Of a DNA stretch of 5,322 nt, positions 4,660-5,322 are shown one piece after another (positions within the stretch are counted from its first letter, which is position 1; the number at the start of each line of letters is the position of its first letter). Source of the DNA: Clostridia bacterium (GTDB lineage Bacteria > Bacillota > Clostridia > RGIG6154). A program made the position numbers and the translations under genes. The notes under the pieces are model-generated. The model saw only the letters and a list, made by a program, of their open reading frames with translations. It searched no databases and was not told the DNA's origin. The DNA is taken from contig JAGARF010000236.1 in the NCBI GenBank assembly GCA_017622395.1, positions 1-5,322 of the forward strand, given 5' to 3'.

Positions 4660-5322
4660 TTATTCGTGTCTTGGGTCGATAAGCTTTGCAGCATCATCAA
4701 CTCTGCCGTACTGACCGCTTGCTTTTTCTAAAGCTTCGTTAGCATCCATGCCTTTTGCGATCATTTCCATCATTTTGCCGAGGTGAACAAATTTATAACC
4801 GATAATCTGGCCATTTTCGTCAACAGCATTCTTTGTTATGTAACCTTCTGCAAGTTCAAGGTATCTTGGACCTTTAGCAAGAGTTGCATAGGTTGTACCA
4901 ACCTGTGATCTTAAGCCCTTACCTAAGTCTTCAAGACCTGCACCGATTGGGAGACCGTCTTCTGAGAAAGCAGTCTGTGTACGGCCGTACACAATCTGAA
5001 GGAATAATTCTCTCATAGCTGTGTTGATAGCATCACAAACAAGGTCTGTGTTTAATGCTTCTAAAATTGTTTTTCCAACTAAGATTTCAGATGCCATAGC
5101 AGCTGAATGTGTCATACCGCTGCAGCCAACTGTTTCAACTAATGCTTCCTGGATAACGCCTTCTTTAACATTTAATGTGAGCTTACATGTACCCTGCTGA
5201 GGAGCACACCAGCCAATACCATGAGTGAGACCTGAAATATCTTTGATTTCTTTAGCCTGAACCCATTTACCTTCCTGCGGAATTGGAGCAGGACCGTGAT
5301 ATGTGCCTTTAGCTAAAGGACA
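4660..5322 (-). CDS. NifU/IscU-like Fe-S cluster assembly scaffold protein (N-terminus beyond window)
   Basis: The frame stays open from the right edge to the TAA at 4660-4662, giving 220 visible residues; the start codon lies outside the window. Numbering from the first visible codon, the scaffold signature is VGCSGMTHSAAMASEIL (65-81, with Cys67), followed by GKT and Cys96 in VCDAI, which resembles the IscU/NifU-N pattern of a Cys-containing loop leading into a helix with small residues. Further cysteines are 39 and 46 in GWCAPQQGTC, and Cys1 at the edge. IscU-type scaffolds assemble Fe-S clusters on three Cys ligands; which of these serve is not clear, and the protein is longer than classical IscU (about 125-150 residues) with an extended C-terminus (about 110-220). 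It is the first visible gene of the operon with GGGtGRT. Met70 (5115) is not the start, because the conserved Cys region lies upstream of it in frame. Confidence 0.85.
   Translation of the reverse strand, partial: CPLAKGTYHGPAPIPQEGKWVQAKEIKDISGLTHGIGWCAPQQGTCKLTLNVKEGVIQEALVETVGCSGMTHSAAMASEILVGKTILEALNTDLVCDAINTAMRELFLQIVYGRTQTAFSEDGLPIGAGLEDLGKGLRSQVGTTYATLAKGPRYLELAEGYITKNAVDENGQIIGYKFVHLGKMMEMIAKGMDANEALEKASGQYGRVDDAAKLIDPRHE

Noticed and set aside
4660..5115. Treating Met at 5115 as the start of the scaffold protein
   Set aside because: The same frame is open for 69 more codons to the window edge and encodes conserved-looking sequence including Cys39, Cys46 and Cys67, so the Met is internal.

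Overview
The window looks like a chromosomal segment of a low-GC Gram-positive bacterium, most likely an uncultured-type gut member of the class Clostridia. The evidence is AT-rich intergenic DNA, strong AGGAGG-type ribosome binding sites, intrinsic terminators with U runs, a SAM-I/SAM-IV-like riboswitch working by transcription attenuation, and the pairing of an Fe-S scaffold (NifU/IscU-like) gene with a GGGtGRT-family gene, an arrangement I know from Clostridia. The species cannot be named from this sequence.

Layout, left to right. (1) 30-2108, minus strand: an EF-G-like translational GTPase of the divergent EF-G2 type. (2) 2109-2455: a divergent intergenic region. A near-consensus promoter (2245-2273) drives a plus-strand leader made of a SAM-binding riboswitch aptamer (2294-2378) and an expression platform with mutually exclusive antiterminator and terminator (2390-2416). 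(3) 2456-2668, plus strand: the only gene under this switch, a 70-residue protein of unknown function, closed by a bidirectional terminator (2669-2696). (4) 2691-3233, minus strand: a 180-residue protein I assign to the PBECR4 family (predicted BECR-fold nuclease). (5) 3255-3400, minus strand: a compact RNA of about 145 nt with its own promoter (3404-3432), several interlocking helices including a loop-to-downstream pseudoknot, and a terminator hairpin just before the PBECR4 gene. (6) 3461-3642: a cluster of seven short hairpins separated by TTGAAAT-type linkers, whose orientation flips around a central 15-bp palindrome. (7) 3636-4637 and 4660-5322, minus strand: a two-gene operon read scaffold protein first, then the GGGtGRT protein. 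The scaffold gene runs off the right edge.

How the parts fit. The EF-G-like gene and the scaffold/GGGtGRT pair are ordinary core-type genes. The more unusual content lies between them: a SAM-repressed solo small protein of unknown role, a structured RNA immediately upstream of a predicted RNase-fold gene (which superficially resembles a type III toxin-antitoxin layout, or a riboregulated leader), and a nested hairpin repeat cluster. These three are the main candidates for undescribed biology. Structures were paired by hand, with no energy calculation and no database search.
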